Shown here: positions 1 to 6,097 of the stretch, piece after piece
How the letters are laid out: the number at the start of each line of letters is the position of its first letter
Position numbering within the stretch: position 1 is the stretch's first letter
Source: Aquiflexum sp041751335
GTDB lineage: Bacteria; Bacteroidota; Bacteroidia; Cytophagales; Cyclobacteriaceae
Assembly (NCBI RefSeq): GCF_041751335.1
Contig: NZ_JBGSXS010000159.1
Coordinates: 1-6,298 of the forward strand
DNA: 6,298 bases
Direction: 5' to 3'
Position numbers and translations under genes: made by a program
The notes under the pieces: model-generated
Seen by the model: the letters and a program-made list of their open reading frames with translations, nothing else
Database searches by the model: none
What the model was told of the DNA's origin: nothing

Positions 1-3
1 GGC

Positions 4-498
4 ATGCGACCACATGATATAGTCATCCTGCTCAAAATTGCCGCCAAAAGAGATACCCCTTGGCTGATGAAAGATTTATCTATGGAGTTGGGAATCAGTG
101 CAAGTGAAATCAGCGAAAGCTTGAACAGGTCCGCCATTGCAGGTTTGATTGCACAGGATAAAAAGCGATTGATGAAAATGGCCATTCTTGATTTTTTGGA
201 ACATGGACTTCGGTATGTATATCCACAACAACCTGGCGCAAGAGTAAGGGGACTCCCCACCGCCCATGCCGCTCCTCCATTGAATGAAGAGATCGCAAGT
301 GAAAATCCCTATGTATGGCCTTATGGAGAGGGAAAAGTCAGAGGAGAATCCATCGAGCCACTCCATCCGAAAGTGCCGGAAGCATGTTTGAGGGATCCTA
401 AATTTTATGAATTGCTCGCGTTATGTGATGCCTTAAGGGTAGGAAGAGCACGTGAGAAAAATTTGGCCATTCAGGAGTTGAGAAAACGGTTATGCTGA
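4..498 (+). CDS. Winged-helix DNA-binding protein, likely regulator/antitoxin half of an AbiE-like pair
   Basis: The 164-residue product has a MarR-like winged-helix domain at its N-terminus: helices cover about residues 4-50, with the likely helix-turn-helix at 20-49 (W20 to A50 region, including GISASEISESL). A conserved-looking middle follows, with HGLRYVYP (67-74) and GLPTAHAAPPL (83-93), then a C-terminal helix with RVGRAREKNLA (145-155). From memory of this family, such proteins are encoded directly upstream of a roughly 250-residue nucleotidyltransferase in an arrangement like AbiEi/AbiEii toxin-antitoxin pairs; here only a remnant of that partner follows. The protein has no signal peptide or membrane segment, so it should be a cytoplasmic DNA-binding protein. 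Its stop overlaps the next start by 7 bp, which implies one transcript running into hsdR. The ATG at base 4 fits a natural start, but only one codon lies before it in the window, so an upstream start cannot be excluded. The wHTH fold is well supported; the antitoxin role is inference. Confidence 0.8.
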   Translation: MRPHDIVILLKIAAKRDTPWLMKDLSMELGISASEISESLNRSAIAGLIAQDKKRLMKMAILDFLEHGLRYVYPQQPGARVRGLPTAHAAPPLNEEIASENPYVWPYGEGKVRGESIEPLHPKVPEACLRDPKFYELLALCDALRVGRAREKNLAIQELRKRLC

Positions 499-746
499 AA
501 AAAGATCCAAGAACAAGTCAGGATTTTGAAGATATTGTATATTTACTCCAATACACTTCTTCTGTAAAGCAGGAAATCCTGGATTCAGAAGAGGGAGTAA
601 AAAAATATTTGGCTGACTGCTTTAAGGATATTTTGGAAGATCCAGTAAAGCAAGAGGCCATTTTAGGGAATTTATATTCTGAAAATCAGGAATTTCATTT
701 TCAAAAAATCCTGAGACAATTAAAAGAAACCATTGATGGGATTTAA
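492..746 (+). pseudogene. C-terminal remnant of an AbiEii/DUF6036-like nucleotidyltransferase (84 codons)
   Basis: This open frame encodes 84 mostly helical, acidic residues. The segment KKDPRTSQDFEDIVYLL (3-19) and the helical tail (KKYLADCFKDIL, 37-48) resemble the C-terminal third of nucleotidyltransferases that are normally encoded next to wHTH proteins of the preceding type. Those enzymes are about 250 residues long and begin with a GG / DxD nucleotidyltransferase core. No such core exists here in any frame, because the preceding gene ends only 7 bp inside this ORF. The simplest reading is an in-frame internal deletion that joined the native start region (MLKK) to the C-terminus, leaving a catalytically dead product. 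A weak AGGAG lies at 473-477, 14 bp before the ATG. The ORF overlaps the hsdR start by 11 bp, so it may be kept for translational coupling. Alternatively it is a small intact protein with its own role. The similarity is recalled, not computed. Confidence 0.55.
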
Positions 747-3702
747 CGAACTCAACAGCGTAGAACACTACATCATTCATCAGCTTTCCGGGCTGAACCT
801 GAATTCAGGAATTATTTCAGAACCGCTGACTCCTTATGGTGTGCAATGGGTGTACAAATCTCCCCAAGATCTAAACCGTTCGGTAAATGAAGTCCTTTTA
901 GAGCAGGATTTGAAAGCTGCCTTGGTCAGGCTAAATCCTGAAATAGCAGCCAAAAATGAATTGGCCGATGAGGTGATATATAAACTCCGTGCCATCCTGA
1001 TATCGGTGAACCAAGTTGGTCTGGTGCGGGCAAATGAGGAGTTTTTCAAATGGCTTACCGGAGACAAGACCATGCCTTTTGGGGAAAACAACAGACATGT
1101 GCCAATCCGGTTGATTGATTTTGATGATATCAATAACAATACCTATATCATTACCAATCAGTACCGGGTCCATCACCGAGAAACCAAGATTCCCGATATT
1201 GTATTGTTTATCAATGGAGTTCCTGTGGTGGTCGGGGAAGCCAAAACACCCATCCGGCCAAGTGTGAGTTGGTTGGATGGTGCCCATGAAATCCATCAGG
1301 TGTATGAAAATGCCGTTCCCCAACTCTTTGTCTCGAATATTCTCTCCTTTGCCACTGAAGGTAAAGAACTGTTTTTTGGCGGAATTAGAACCCCTTTAGA
1401 ATTTTGGGCACCTTGGCGGTTGGAAGACGAAGATGAAAGACTTGCCAAATTATTGGGCTTGGGCGAGATCGGAAAAGAAATGGGAGATTTGCTACATCCC
1501 AAAAGGCTGTTGGATATATTACAGAACTTTTCCCTCTTCAGCTCCAACAATAAAAAGCAAAGGATCAAAATAATCCCCCGTTTTCAGCAATATGAAGGTG
1601 CCAACAAAATCGTAGAAAGAGTCAAAGAAGGACGCATCAAAAAAGGTTTGATCTGGCATTTCCAAGGTTCGGGCAAGTCACTTTTAATGGTTTTTGCAGC
1701 GCAAAAATTAAGGCGTATGCCGGAACTGAAAAGTCCGACTGTTATTGTTTTGGTGGATAGAACAGACTTGGATACACAGATTTCCGGAACCTTCAATGCT
1801 GCGGATATTGCGAATGTGGAAACCACGGAAAATATCCGTGACCTTCAAAAAATGTTGGAACAAGATACCCGGAAAATTATCATTTCGATGATCCATAAAT
1901 TCCGGGATGCCAAACCAAACATGAATACCCGGGAAAACATCATTGTCCTGGTAGATGAAGCCCACCGAACCCAAGAAGGCGATTTGGGAAGGCAGATGCG
2001 GGCAGCCTTGCCCAATGCATTTCTTTTTGGGTTGACAGGTACCCCGGTGAACAAAGCTGATAAAAACACCTTTTGGGCATTTGGTTCTGAGGAGGACGAG
2101 GGCGGATATTTATCGAGATATACTTTTCAGGATTCCATTCGGGATGGTGCGACTTTGCCTTTGCATTTTGAACCCCGCTTGGTGGATGTGCATGTAGATA
2201 AAGAGACCATTGACAAGCTTTTTGAAAACTTCAAAGAGGAAGCAGCTTTGACGGATGAAGAAGCGGATGCATTGAACAAGAAGTCCGCAAAAATGGCAGC
2301 TTTCCTCAAATCCCCTGAAAGGGTGGCCAAGATTGTGGAGGACATTGCCATTCACTTCAGGGAAAAAGTAGAGCCCCATGGTTTTAAAGCCATGATTGTG
2401 ACACCGGATCGCTATGCCTGTATTCAGTATAAAGAAGAATTGGATAAATACTTCCCCGAAGAATTCAGTAAAGTTGTCATATCCACATCAGCAAATGATG
2501 ATTATGACTTCAAGCAAAAATGGGGAGTGGACAAATCACAGCAAGAGCGCATCATAGATGAATTCAACGATCCCATATTGGATTTGAAATTTCTGATTGT
2601 AACCGCAAAGCTACTTACAGGATTTGATGCCCCTATCTTACAGACCATGTATCTGGACAAATCACTCAAAGACCATACCCTGTTGCAAGCCATTTGCCGC
2701 ACCAATAGATTGTTCCCAAAAAAGCATTACGGCAGGATAGTCGATTATTTTGGAGTTTTTGACGATACGGCCAAAGCACTGGAGTTTGATGAAAAAACCG
2801 TGCAACAGATCATTACCAATCTTTCTGAGTTGAGAGAGCAATTACCAAAAGCCATGCACGATACTTTGTCCCATTTTGATGGTGTAGACAGAAGCATAGT
2901 TGGGTTTGAAGGCCTCGAACTCGCTCAAAATGCCATCAAATCAGATGAGCAAAAAGATGCCTTCGCCAAAGACTTCAAATACCTGAGTAAACTTTGGGAG
3001 TCACTTTCTCCCGATAATATTCTGAACCTCTATCAGGTAGATTATAAATGGCTTTCCCAAGTCTATGAATCCGTTAGGCCTGCTTCGGATAATATTGGAA
3101 AACTTCTCTGGATGACCTTGGGCGCTCAGACAACCAAGTTGATCCATGAAAACATCCATGTCGGTGAAATACACCATTTGGAAGAGTTTGTCCTTGATGC
3201 AGATGTGATTGAAGATATCTTCAACAATCCCGACCCAAAAAATGCCAAGAAGCTTGAGAAGATCCTTGTCAAGCGATTCAAAAAGCATGAAGGAAATCCC
3301 AAGTTTAAAAAACTGAGTGAACTCTTAGAAGAACTTCGGGATAGGGCAGAAAAAGGATTGATTACCTCTATAGAATTTGTAAAAGAACTCTGTAAAATTG
3401 CCAAGGAAACCGTACAGGCTGAAAAAGAGTTGGCAGAATTGATCCAGGAAAAAACACCCAAAGCAGCCTTAACAGAATTGTTCCTAGAGTTAAAAACAGA
3501 TCAAACTCCTGCCGTAGTCGAAAGGATAGTAACCGACATCGATGCCATTGTCAGGGTAGTAAGTTTCCCCGGTTGGCAAAAGACAGTATCAGGAGAAAGG
3601 GAGGTTCAGAAGTCGCTTAGAAAAGCTTTGTTAAAATATCAACTCCACAAAGATCAGGTTTTGTTTGATAGGGCTTATGGGTATATTAAGGAGTATTATT
3701 GA
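736..3702 (+). CDS. hsdR: Type I restriction endonuclease subunit R (HsdR), DNA translocase/nuclease
   Basis: HsdR is the motor and nuclease subunit of a type I restriction-modification complex (HsdR2M2S1). It cuts unmethylated DNA after ATP-driven translocation. The 988-residue product has the normal family length and order of domains. The N-terminal nuclease domain carries D154 (IPDIV) and E168-A-K170 (GEAKTP), the PD-(D/E)xK residues. The SF2 helicase motor has Walker A QGSGKS (310-315, K314), motif Ia around LVDRTDLDTQ (339-348), DEAH (407-410), LTGTP (433-437), LLTGFDAP (626-633) and QAICRTNR (651-658). A helical C-terminal region of T1RH-like (former DUF3387) type follows from about residue 760. 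I chose ATG 736; a TTG at 733 is in frame but less likely. The start overlaps the preceding ORF by 11 bp, and a terminator follows the stop. No frameshift or lost catalytic residue is visible. hsdM and hsdS are not in the window and would be expected upstream. Confidence 0.96.
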   Translation: MGFNELNSVEHYIIHQLSGLNLNSGIISEPLTPYGVQWVYKSPQDLNRSVNEVLLEQDLKAALVRLNPEIAAKNELADEVIYKLRAILISVNQVGLVRANEEFFKWLTGDKTMPFGENNRHVPIRLIDFDDINNNTYIITNQYRVHHRETKIPDIVLFINGVPVVVGEAKTPIRPSVSWLDGAHEIHQVYENAVPQLFVSNILSFATEGKELFFGGIRTPLEFWAPWRLEDEDERLAKLLGLGEIGKEMGDLLHPKRLLDILQNFSLFSSNNKKQRIKIIPRFQQYEGANKIVERVKEGRIKKGLIWHFQGSGKSLLMVFAAQKLRRMPELKSPTVIVLVDRTDLDTQISGTFNAADIANVETTENIRDLQKMLEQDTRKIIISMIHKFRDAKPNMNTRENIIVLVDEAHRTQEGDLGRQMRAALPNAFLFGLTGTPVNKADKNTFWAFGSEEDEGGYLSRYTFQDSIRDGATLPLHFEPRLVDVHVDKETIDKLFENFKEEAALTDEEADALNKKSAKMAAFLKSPERVAKIVEDIAIHFREKVEPHGFKAMIVTPDRYACIQYKEELDKYFPEEFSKVVISTSANDDYDFKQKWGVDKSQQERIIDEFNDPILDLKFLIVTAKLLTGFDAPILQTMYLDKSLKDHTLLQAICRTNRLFPKKHYGRIVDYFGVFDDTAKALEFDEKTVQQIITNLSELREQLPKAMHDTLSHFDGVDRSIVGFEGLELAQNAIKSDEQKDAFAKDFKYLSKLWESLSPDNILNLYQVDYKWLSQVYESVRPASDNIGKLLWMTLGAQTTKLIHENIHVGEIHHLEEFVLDADVIEDIFNNPDPKNAKKLEKILVKRFKKHEGNPKFKKLSELLEELRDRAEKGLITSIEFVKELCKIAKETVQAEKELAELIQEKTPKAALTELFLELKTDQTPAVVERIVTDIDAIVRVVSFPGWQKTVSGEREVQKSLRKALLKYQLHKDQVLFDRAYGYIKEYY

Positions 3703-3748
3703 GTTGGAGAGGTTTGATGTAAAATGTTTAACTGTACTGAGCTCTATT

Positions 3749-3801
3749 ACCAACCACCCCTTTTAGTTTATGCCCTTGGATGGATGGTTGGTTATTTTTT
3801 T
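3749..3801 (+). terminator. Probable Rho-independent terminator of the hsdR operon
   Basis: The eight-base arms ACCAACCA (3749-3756) and TGGTTGGT (3785-3792) pair perfectly. The right arm is followed after TA by seven T residues (3795-3801). The loop is rather long (28 nt), although CC at 3758-3759 can pair with GG at 3782-3783. The site begins 46 bp after the hsdR stop. The right arm and T-run overlap the stop codon and last codons of the opposing gene. In the reverse direction the hairpin lacks a U-tract, so it should mainly stop + strand transcription. Confidence 0.65.
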
Positions 3802-4532
3802 AAATTTAGGAGGGCATTCTTTAAATTATTTATAATTAACTCCTCAGGGTACTTATAATAAGAAGGATGATACGTTTCAATTATTAACCTTTTTCTATTA
3901 CCTAAATCCTCCTCAAAAATATTGACCATTTTTTGCTCATCCCCAACTAGTAAATTGATTTCATTTTCCCGATAGTTAATCACCTTGTAATAATGGATTT
4001 TCATGCAACATAGAATTATGTCAGGATTCAAAATTTCATTGATTTGAAATTTCAGTTTTTCTCTATCCCTTAATATGACATTTTCCAGATCCTTTAGATT
4101 GGAGCGAGACAATCCATTATATTTCTTAATGTTTACATATGCAGATTCCAAAAAATAATCAATGTTTGTCCTTTTGTTAATGTTTTCACCTTTGATGTCT
4201 CCATACGAAAATTCAGGATTGTTTTTTTCTAGAATCTCCCTAATACAAGATAATCTACCGGTAAGGATTCTGATAGCATCTCTTCCTTTTCGAAAATGAA
4301 ATCGACCTTTATTTTTCACCTGATTACTTACTCCATCTCCAAATACATATCCATGACTAGCTGTACTATCGAAGGGCGTTTCTTTCATTAGGCTCATTAT
4401 TTTAAGTGTAGAATTTTCATACTTCGATGAATCAATAGTTCCATCTTGGACAAAGAATGTTTTACCATTTACCTCAACTTCATTTTTCCAATCTATGAAA
4501 AATTGATCCTCTTTTTCTCGTAAAGTGTTCAT
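3792..4532 (-). CDS. Uncharacterised AT-rich gene; product with uracil-DNA-glycosylase-fold-like features
   Basis: I do not recognise a named family for this 246-residue protein, but several blocks recall the uracil-DNA-glycosylase superfamily. A hydrophobic strand runs into IMSLMKETPFD (45-55). There is an AYVNIKKYNG block (131-140), a LNPDIILCCMKIH strand (168-180) typical of the 'PDIIxxxG' core of that fold, and a C-terminal ETYHPSYY (219-226) at the position of the HPS DNA-intercalation motif. If this is right, the protein would excise or bind modified bases, possibly of phage DNA. It lacks a signal peptide or membrane helices. Three 60-base lines counted inside the gene average about 29% GC, against 40-50% in lines counted in hsdR and the WYL gene, which suggests horizontal acquisition. 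It is convergent with hsdR, and its stop lies inside that operon's terminator. It starts 85 bp downstream of the WYL gene on the same strand. The gene call is strong; the fold assignment is tentative. Confidence 0.85.
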   Translation of the reverse strand: MNTLREKEDQFFIDWKNEVEVNGKTFFVQDGTIDSSKYENSTLKIMSLMKETPFDSTASHGYVFGDGVSNQVKNKGRFHFRKGRDAIRILTGRLSCIREILEKNNPEFSYGDIKGENINKRTNIDYFLESAYVNIKKYNGLSRSNLKDLENVILRDREKLKFQINEILNPDIILCCMKIHYYKVINYRENEINLLVGDEQKMVNIFEEDLGNRKRLIIETYHPSYYKYPEELIINNLKNALLNLKK

Positions 4533-4617
4533 AATTAAAATTTTTGTTTCTTTAGGTTTATATTTTTAAATATACAAAAAGGTTGCAAATACCTATACCA
4601 TAATTGTACTCTCACCA
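4533..4617 (-). promoter_or_regulatory. AT-rich leader of the 3792-4532 gene, with a short palindrome
   Basis: This 85-bp gap separates the WYL gene stop from the start of the AT-rich gene. It contains a 7-bp inverted repeat, TATATTT at 4559-4565 and AAATATA at 4568-4574, with a 2-bp spacer. The repeat is centred about 35 bp before the start codon. On the minus strand the same place reads TATATTTA, one mismatch from the Bacteroidota -7 box TAnnTTTG, but no -33 TTG sits at the expected distance. No convincing terminator for the WYL gene is visible, so both read-through from the WYL gene and an own promoter are possible. The palindrome could be an operator, or merely AT-rich coincidence. Confidence 0.3.
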
Positions 4618-5517
4618 TTACTTTATCCTTCCACCAACAACATTCCCCGCCTTCTCCCTCATTATCTCCTTCAACCTCTCCGGTGCATCCACTCTCACCT
4701 CATCCCCATGGGAAAGGATTTCGGAGATCAGTTCGTATTCGATTTTGACACGGAGGCGGATGGTCAGGATATTGCCATCGTCCACCAATATTTCCTGGCT
4801 GGGATGTAGGGGCAGGGATTTGATATAGCGGCCTTTGAATTCGGTAAAGGTGAGGATAACATCTTCCACAGGATTGCCGGGCGTATTGATGATGCCAAAG
4901 ACTTCCCTGAAATACCGCTCAAAGTCCATGTGCTGACTGACCTGATAGCCCTCTTGTAATATCTCCAGATTCCGGATCCGATCCAATCCAAATACTTTGA
5001 ATTTGTTTTTTTCGTCCAGAGAAAGCAGGTACCAGCGCTGTTTGAATTCTTTCAGCGCCAGCGGTTTTAAGGTCCTGTCTTCCAGTTCCCACATCCAGTA
5101 TTTCTCGTATTGGATGTTTACCAATTTTTGTTTTTGTATGGCTGCCAAAATAGAAGTGAGGTGTTCCGTTCCTTTAGCTTTTCGCTCCTCAAAAAGCAGG
5201 TAGGAAGGCACTTTTCCTTTTTGTCCAAAGACCTGAAGCATATCAAAAGCTTCCAGCAATTGGGTGTTTTCCTCACTGCTATCCTCCGGAACAATGCTGT
5301 AGAGGGCAGTTTTGAAGTCAAAGGAAATGGCGATTCCAAACAGGGAGGCAATTTCGGACAGGTCCCGGTTAAAGGTCCTTTTGGAGATGCAGAGTTGATG
5401 CCCAAGTTCCTCTTCCTTACGTGCCAAATGCCTGTCCAATGTTTCCCAGTCAAAGGATTTTCTTTTGGCCAGTTTGATGATTTCTGTCTGCCGGATCAGG
5501 GATGCTAATTTGCTCAT
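4618..5517 (-). CDS. WYL-domain transcriptional regulator (HTH-WYL-WCX)
   Basis: The product is a cytoplasmic transcriptional regulator of 299 residues when started at the ATG at 5517. Order of parts: an N-terminal wHTH with the likely recognition region CISKRTFNRDLSEIASLFGI (43-62), a linker, the WYL domain (about 130-185, with RWYL at 161-164 and the LDRIRNLEIL strand at 178-187), and a C-terminal WCX-type domain (about 219-290). WYL proteins typically bind ligands such as nucleotides or nucleic acid and regulate nearby genes; several (for example BrxR, CapW) control phage-defence systems. The frame stays open upstream to an ATG at 5721 (367 residues). I prefer 5517 because family members begin just before the HTH, and the extra 68 residues include a stretch encoded by a simple 7-bp repeat. 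The neighbouring gene downstream (3792-4532) may share its transcript. WYL identity is firm; the target genes are unknown. Confidence 0.9.
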   Translation of the reverse strand: MSKLASLIRQTEIIKLAKRKSFDWETLDRHLARKEEELGHQLCISKRTFNRDLSEIASLFGIAISFDFKTALYSIVPEDSSEENTQLLEAFDMLQVFGQKGKVPSYLLFEERKAKGTEHLTSILAAIQKQKLVNIQYEKYWMWELEDRTLKPLALKEFKQRWYLLSLDEKNKFKVFGLDRIRNLEILQEGYQVSQHMDFERYFREVFGIINTPGNPVEDVILTFTEFKGRYIKSLPLHPSQEILVDDGNILTIRLRVKIEYELISEILSHGDEVRVDAPERLKEIMREKAGNVVGGRIK

Positions 5518-5623
5518 GTCATAAATATAGGCATAGCCTGAGCCAATATATGGCTGGGTGTGAAATTTTATATGGATATACGCTTCTTTGCCAGTTGTCC
5601 AATATCCTGTTTGAGGCAAGACG

Positions 5624-5652
5624 GAAGACCGAAGACCGAAGACCGAAGTACC
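5624..5652. repeat. 7-bp tandem repeat (GAAGACC)3 plus a degenerate fourth copy
   Basis: There are three perfect head-to-tail copies of GAAGACC at 5624-5630, 5631-5637 and 5638-5644. An imperfect GAAGTACC follows at 5645-5652. The tract lies 107 bp upstream of the preferred WYL start and inside the open frame that extends that gene to 5721. Because the unit is 7 bp, a one-copy change would shift the frame of any protein translated from 5721 but would leave a protein started at 5517 intact. I have the impression that such heptamers are common between genes in Cyclobacteriaceae; this is unverified. Confidence 0.8.
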
Positions 5653-5850
5653 GGACATTTTAAGGTCCTGCCATGAATTATATCGAATTACAATTTTACT
5701 GGCATCATTCCGTAAATACATGTTTTTTTATTTGATTTTTTTTAAGTGGGATTCTCCGGGCATGTCAGCATAAAAAAAAAGAATCTTGGTATTCGGAACC
5801 ATATATTATATTCTATAGGTGGTGAATTTTGACAAGCTAATTATATAGTC

Positions 5851-5941
5851 ACTTTTTTTCTTGACAAAAAAAGTAACCAAAAAAGTCAAGACGGCGGAAT
5901 CCTATCCGCGCGCAAGGCCAAGGCCGGCCCGGTCCGCCGTC
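5851..5941. repeat. Two-hairpin intergenic element, REP-like (A/T stem followed by GC-rich stem)
   Basis: The first stem is ACTTTTTTT (5851-5859) with AAAAAAAGT (5866-5874) around the loop CTTGAC. That loop is itself complementary to GTCAAG at 5885-5890, so a competing pairing exists. The second stem is GACGGCGGA (5890-5898) with TCCGCCGTC (5933-5941). It encloses a 34-nt, very GC-rich loop containing the palindromes CGCGCG (5907-5912) and GGCCGGCC (5922-5929). The composition differs sharply from the surroundings. The pattern resembles a dispersed spacer element that I associate with Cytophagales genomes, but repetition cannot be shown from one window. There is no T-run after the second stem, so it is not a standard terminator. 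Confidence 0.6.
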
Positions 5942-6004
5942 GTCCTCCCCACACTAACCCGAAAAACATGAATTAAAATTAGAGTTCTTTGGAAACAAGC
6001 CTAC

Positions 6005-6097
6005 ATGAAAAATGGCGGAGAGTCAGAAAAAAGAATAGACTCGGCCGTTCTTTGGCATAGGCTCAGGATAGTTTTGACCCAAAACAAGAAAATATGA
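6005..6097 (+). other. Possible 30-codon leader ORF coupled to the ATPase gene
   Basis: An ATG at 6005 opens a 30-codon frame (beginning MKNGGESEKR) whose TGA at 6095-6097 overlaps the ATPase start in an ATGA arrangement, the classic geometry for translational coupling. No Shine-Dalgarno site precedes it, and the peptide matches nothing I know. If the promoter box at 6069-6076 is the real one, this ORF would not be on the transcript, so the two readings exclude each other. An ORF of this length can occur by chance. Confidence 0.2.
6069..6076 (+). promoter_or_regulatory. Bacteroidota-type -7 box (TAGTTTTG) upstream of the ATPase gene
   Basis: TAGTTTTG is an exact match to the Bacteroidota primary sigma factor -7 consensus TAnnTTTG. 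It is 17 bp before the ATG at 6094, which would give a leader of roughly ten bases. The expected -33 TTG is not at the usual 19-bp distance; a TTTG at 6051-6054 is only 14 bp away. The match is therefore only half of a promoter. Confidence 0.4.

Larger units (their letters stand above)
5722..6093. other. Intergenic spacer between the WYL regulator and the ATPase gene
   Basis: No convincing gene lies here. From 5722 to 5850 the sequence is AT-rich, with A and T runs. It should hold the upstream signals of the divergently oriented WYL gene. On the minus strand a TTGTCA (5830-5835) and a TATAAT (5805-5810) are separated by 19 bp, which is too wide for a confident call. From 5851 to 5941 there is a two-hairpin element, listed separately. 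From 5942 to 6093 there is a leader for the ATPase gene. It contains two copies of GTTCTTTGG (5984-5992 and 6047-6055, 63 bp apart), a short coupled ORF and a promoter-like box. No tRNA or recognisable riboswitch was seen. Confidence 0.7.

Noticed and set aside
733..735. TTG at 733 as the hsdR start
   Set aside because: An ATG follows immediately at 736 in the same frame and is the more usual start; the one-residue difference is functionally trivial.
834..3461. Many minus-strand open frames of 60-130 codons opposite hsdR
   Set aside because: They lie antisense to a fully intact HsdR reading frame, are low-complexity in composition (serine-, phenylalanine- and isoleucine-rich) and show no recognisable motifs.
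4574..4600. Minus-strand AGGT...ACCT followed by TTTTT as a terminator for the WYL gene
   Set aside because: The stem is only 4 bp of mixed composition, too weak to support a terminator call.
4604..5508. Plus-strand open frames opposite the WYL gene (4604-4828, 4997-5203, 5110-5508)
   Set aside because: They are antisense shadows of a well-supported WYL protein and have no domain signal.
5890..5941. GC-rich hairpin as a Rho-independent terminator
   Set aside because: There is no T-run after either arm, the loop is 34 nt, and no gene ends near it on either strand.
5851..5941. CRISPR array or tRNA in the spacer
   Set aside because: There are no regularly spaced repeats, and no cloverleaf or conserved TTCGA-type T-loop was seen.
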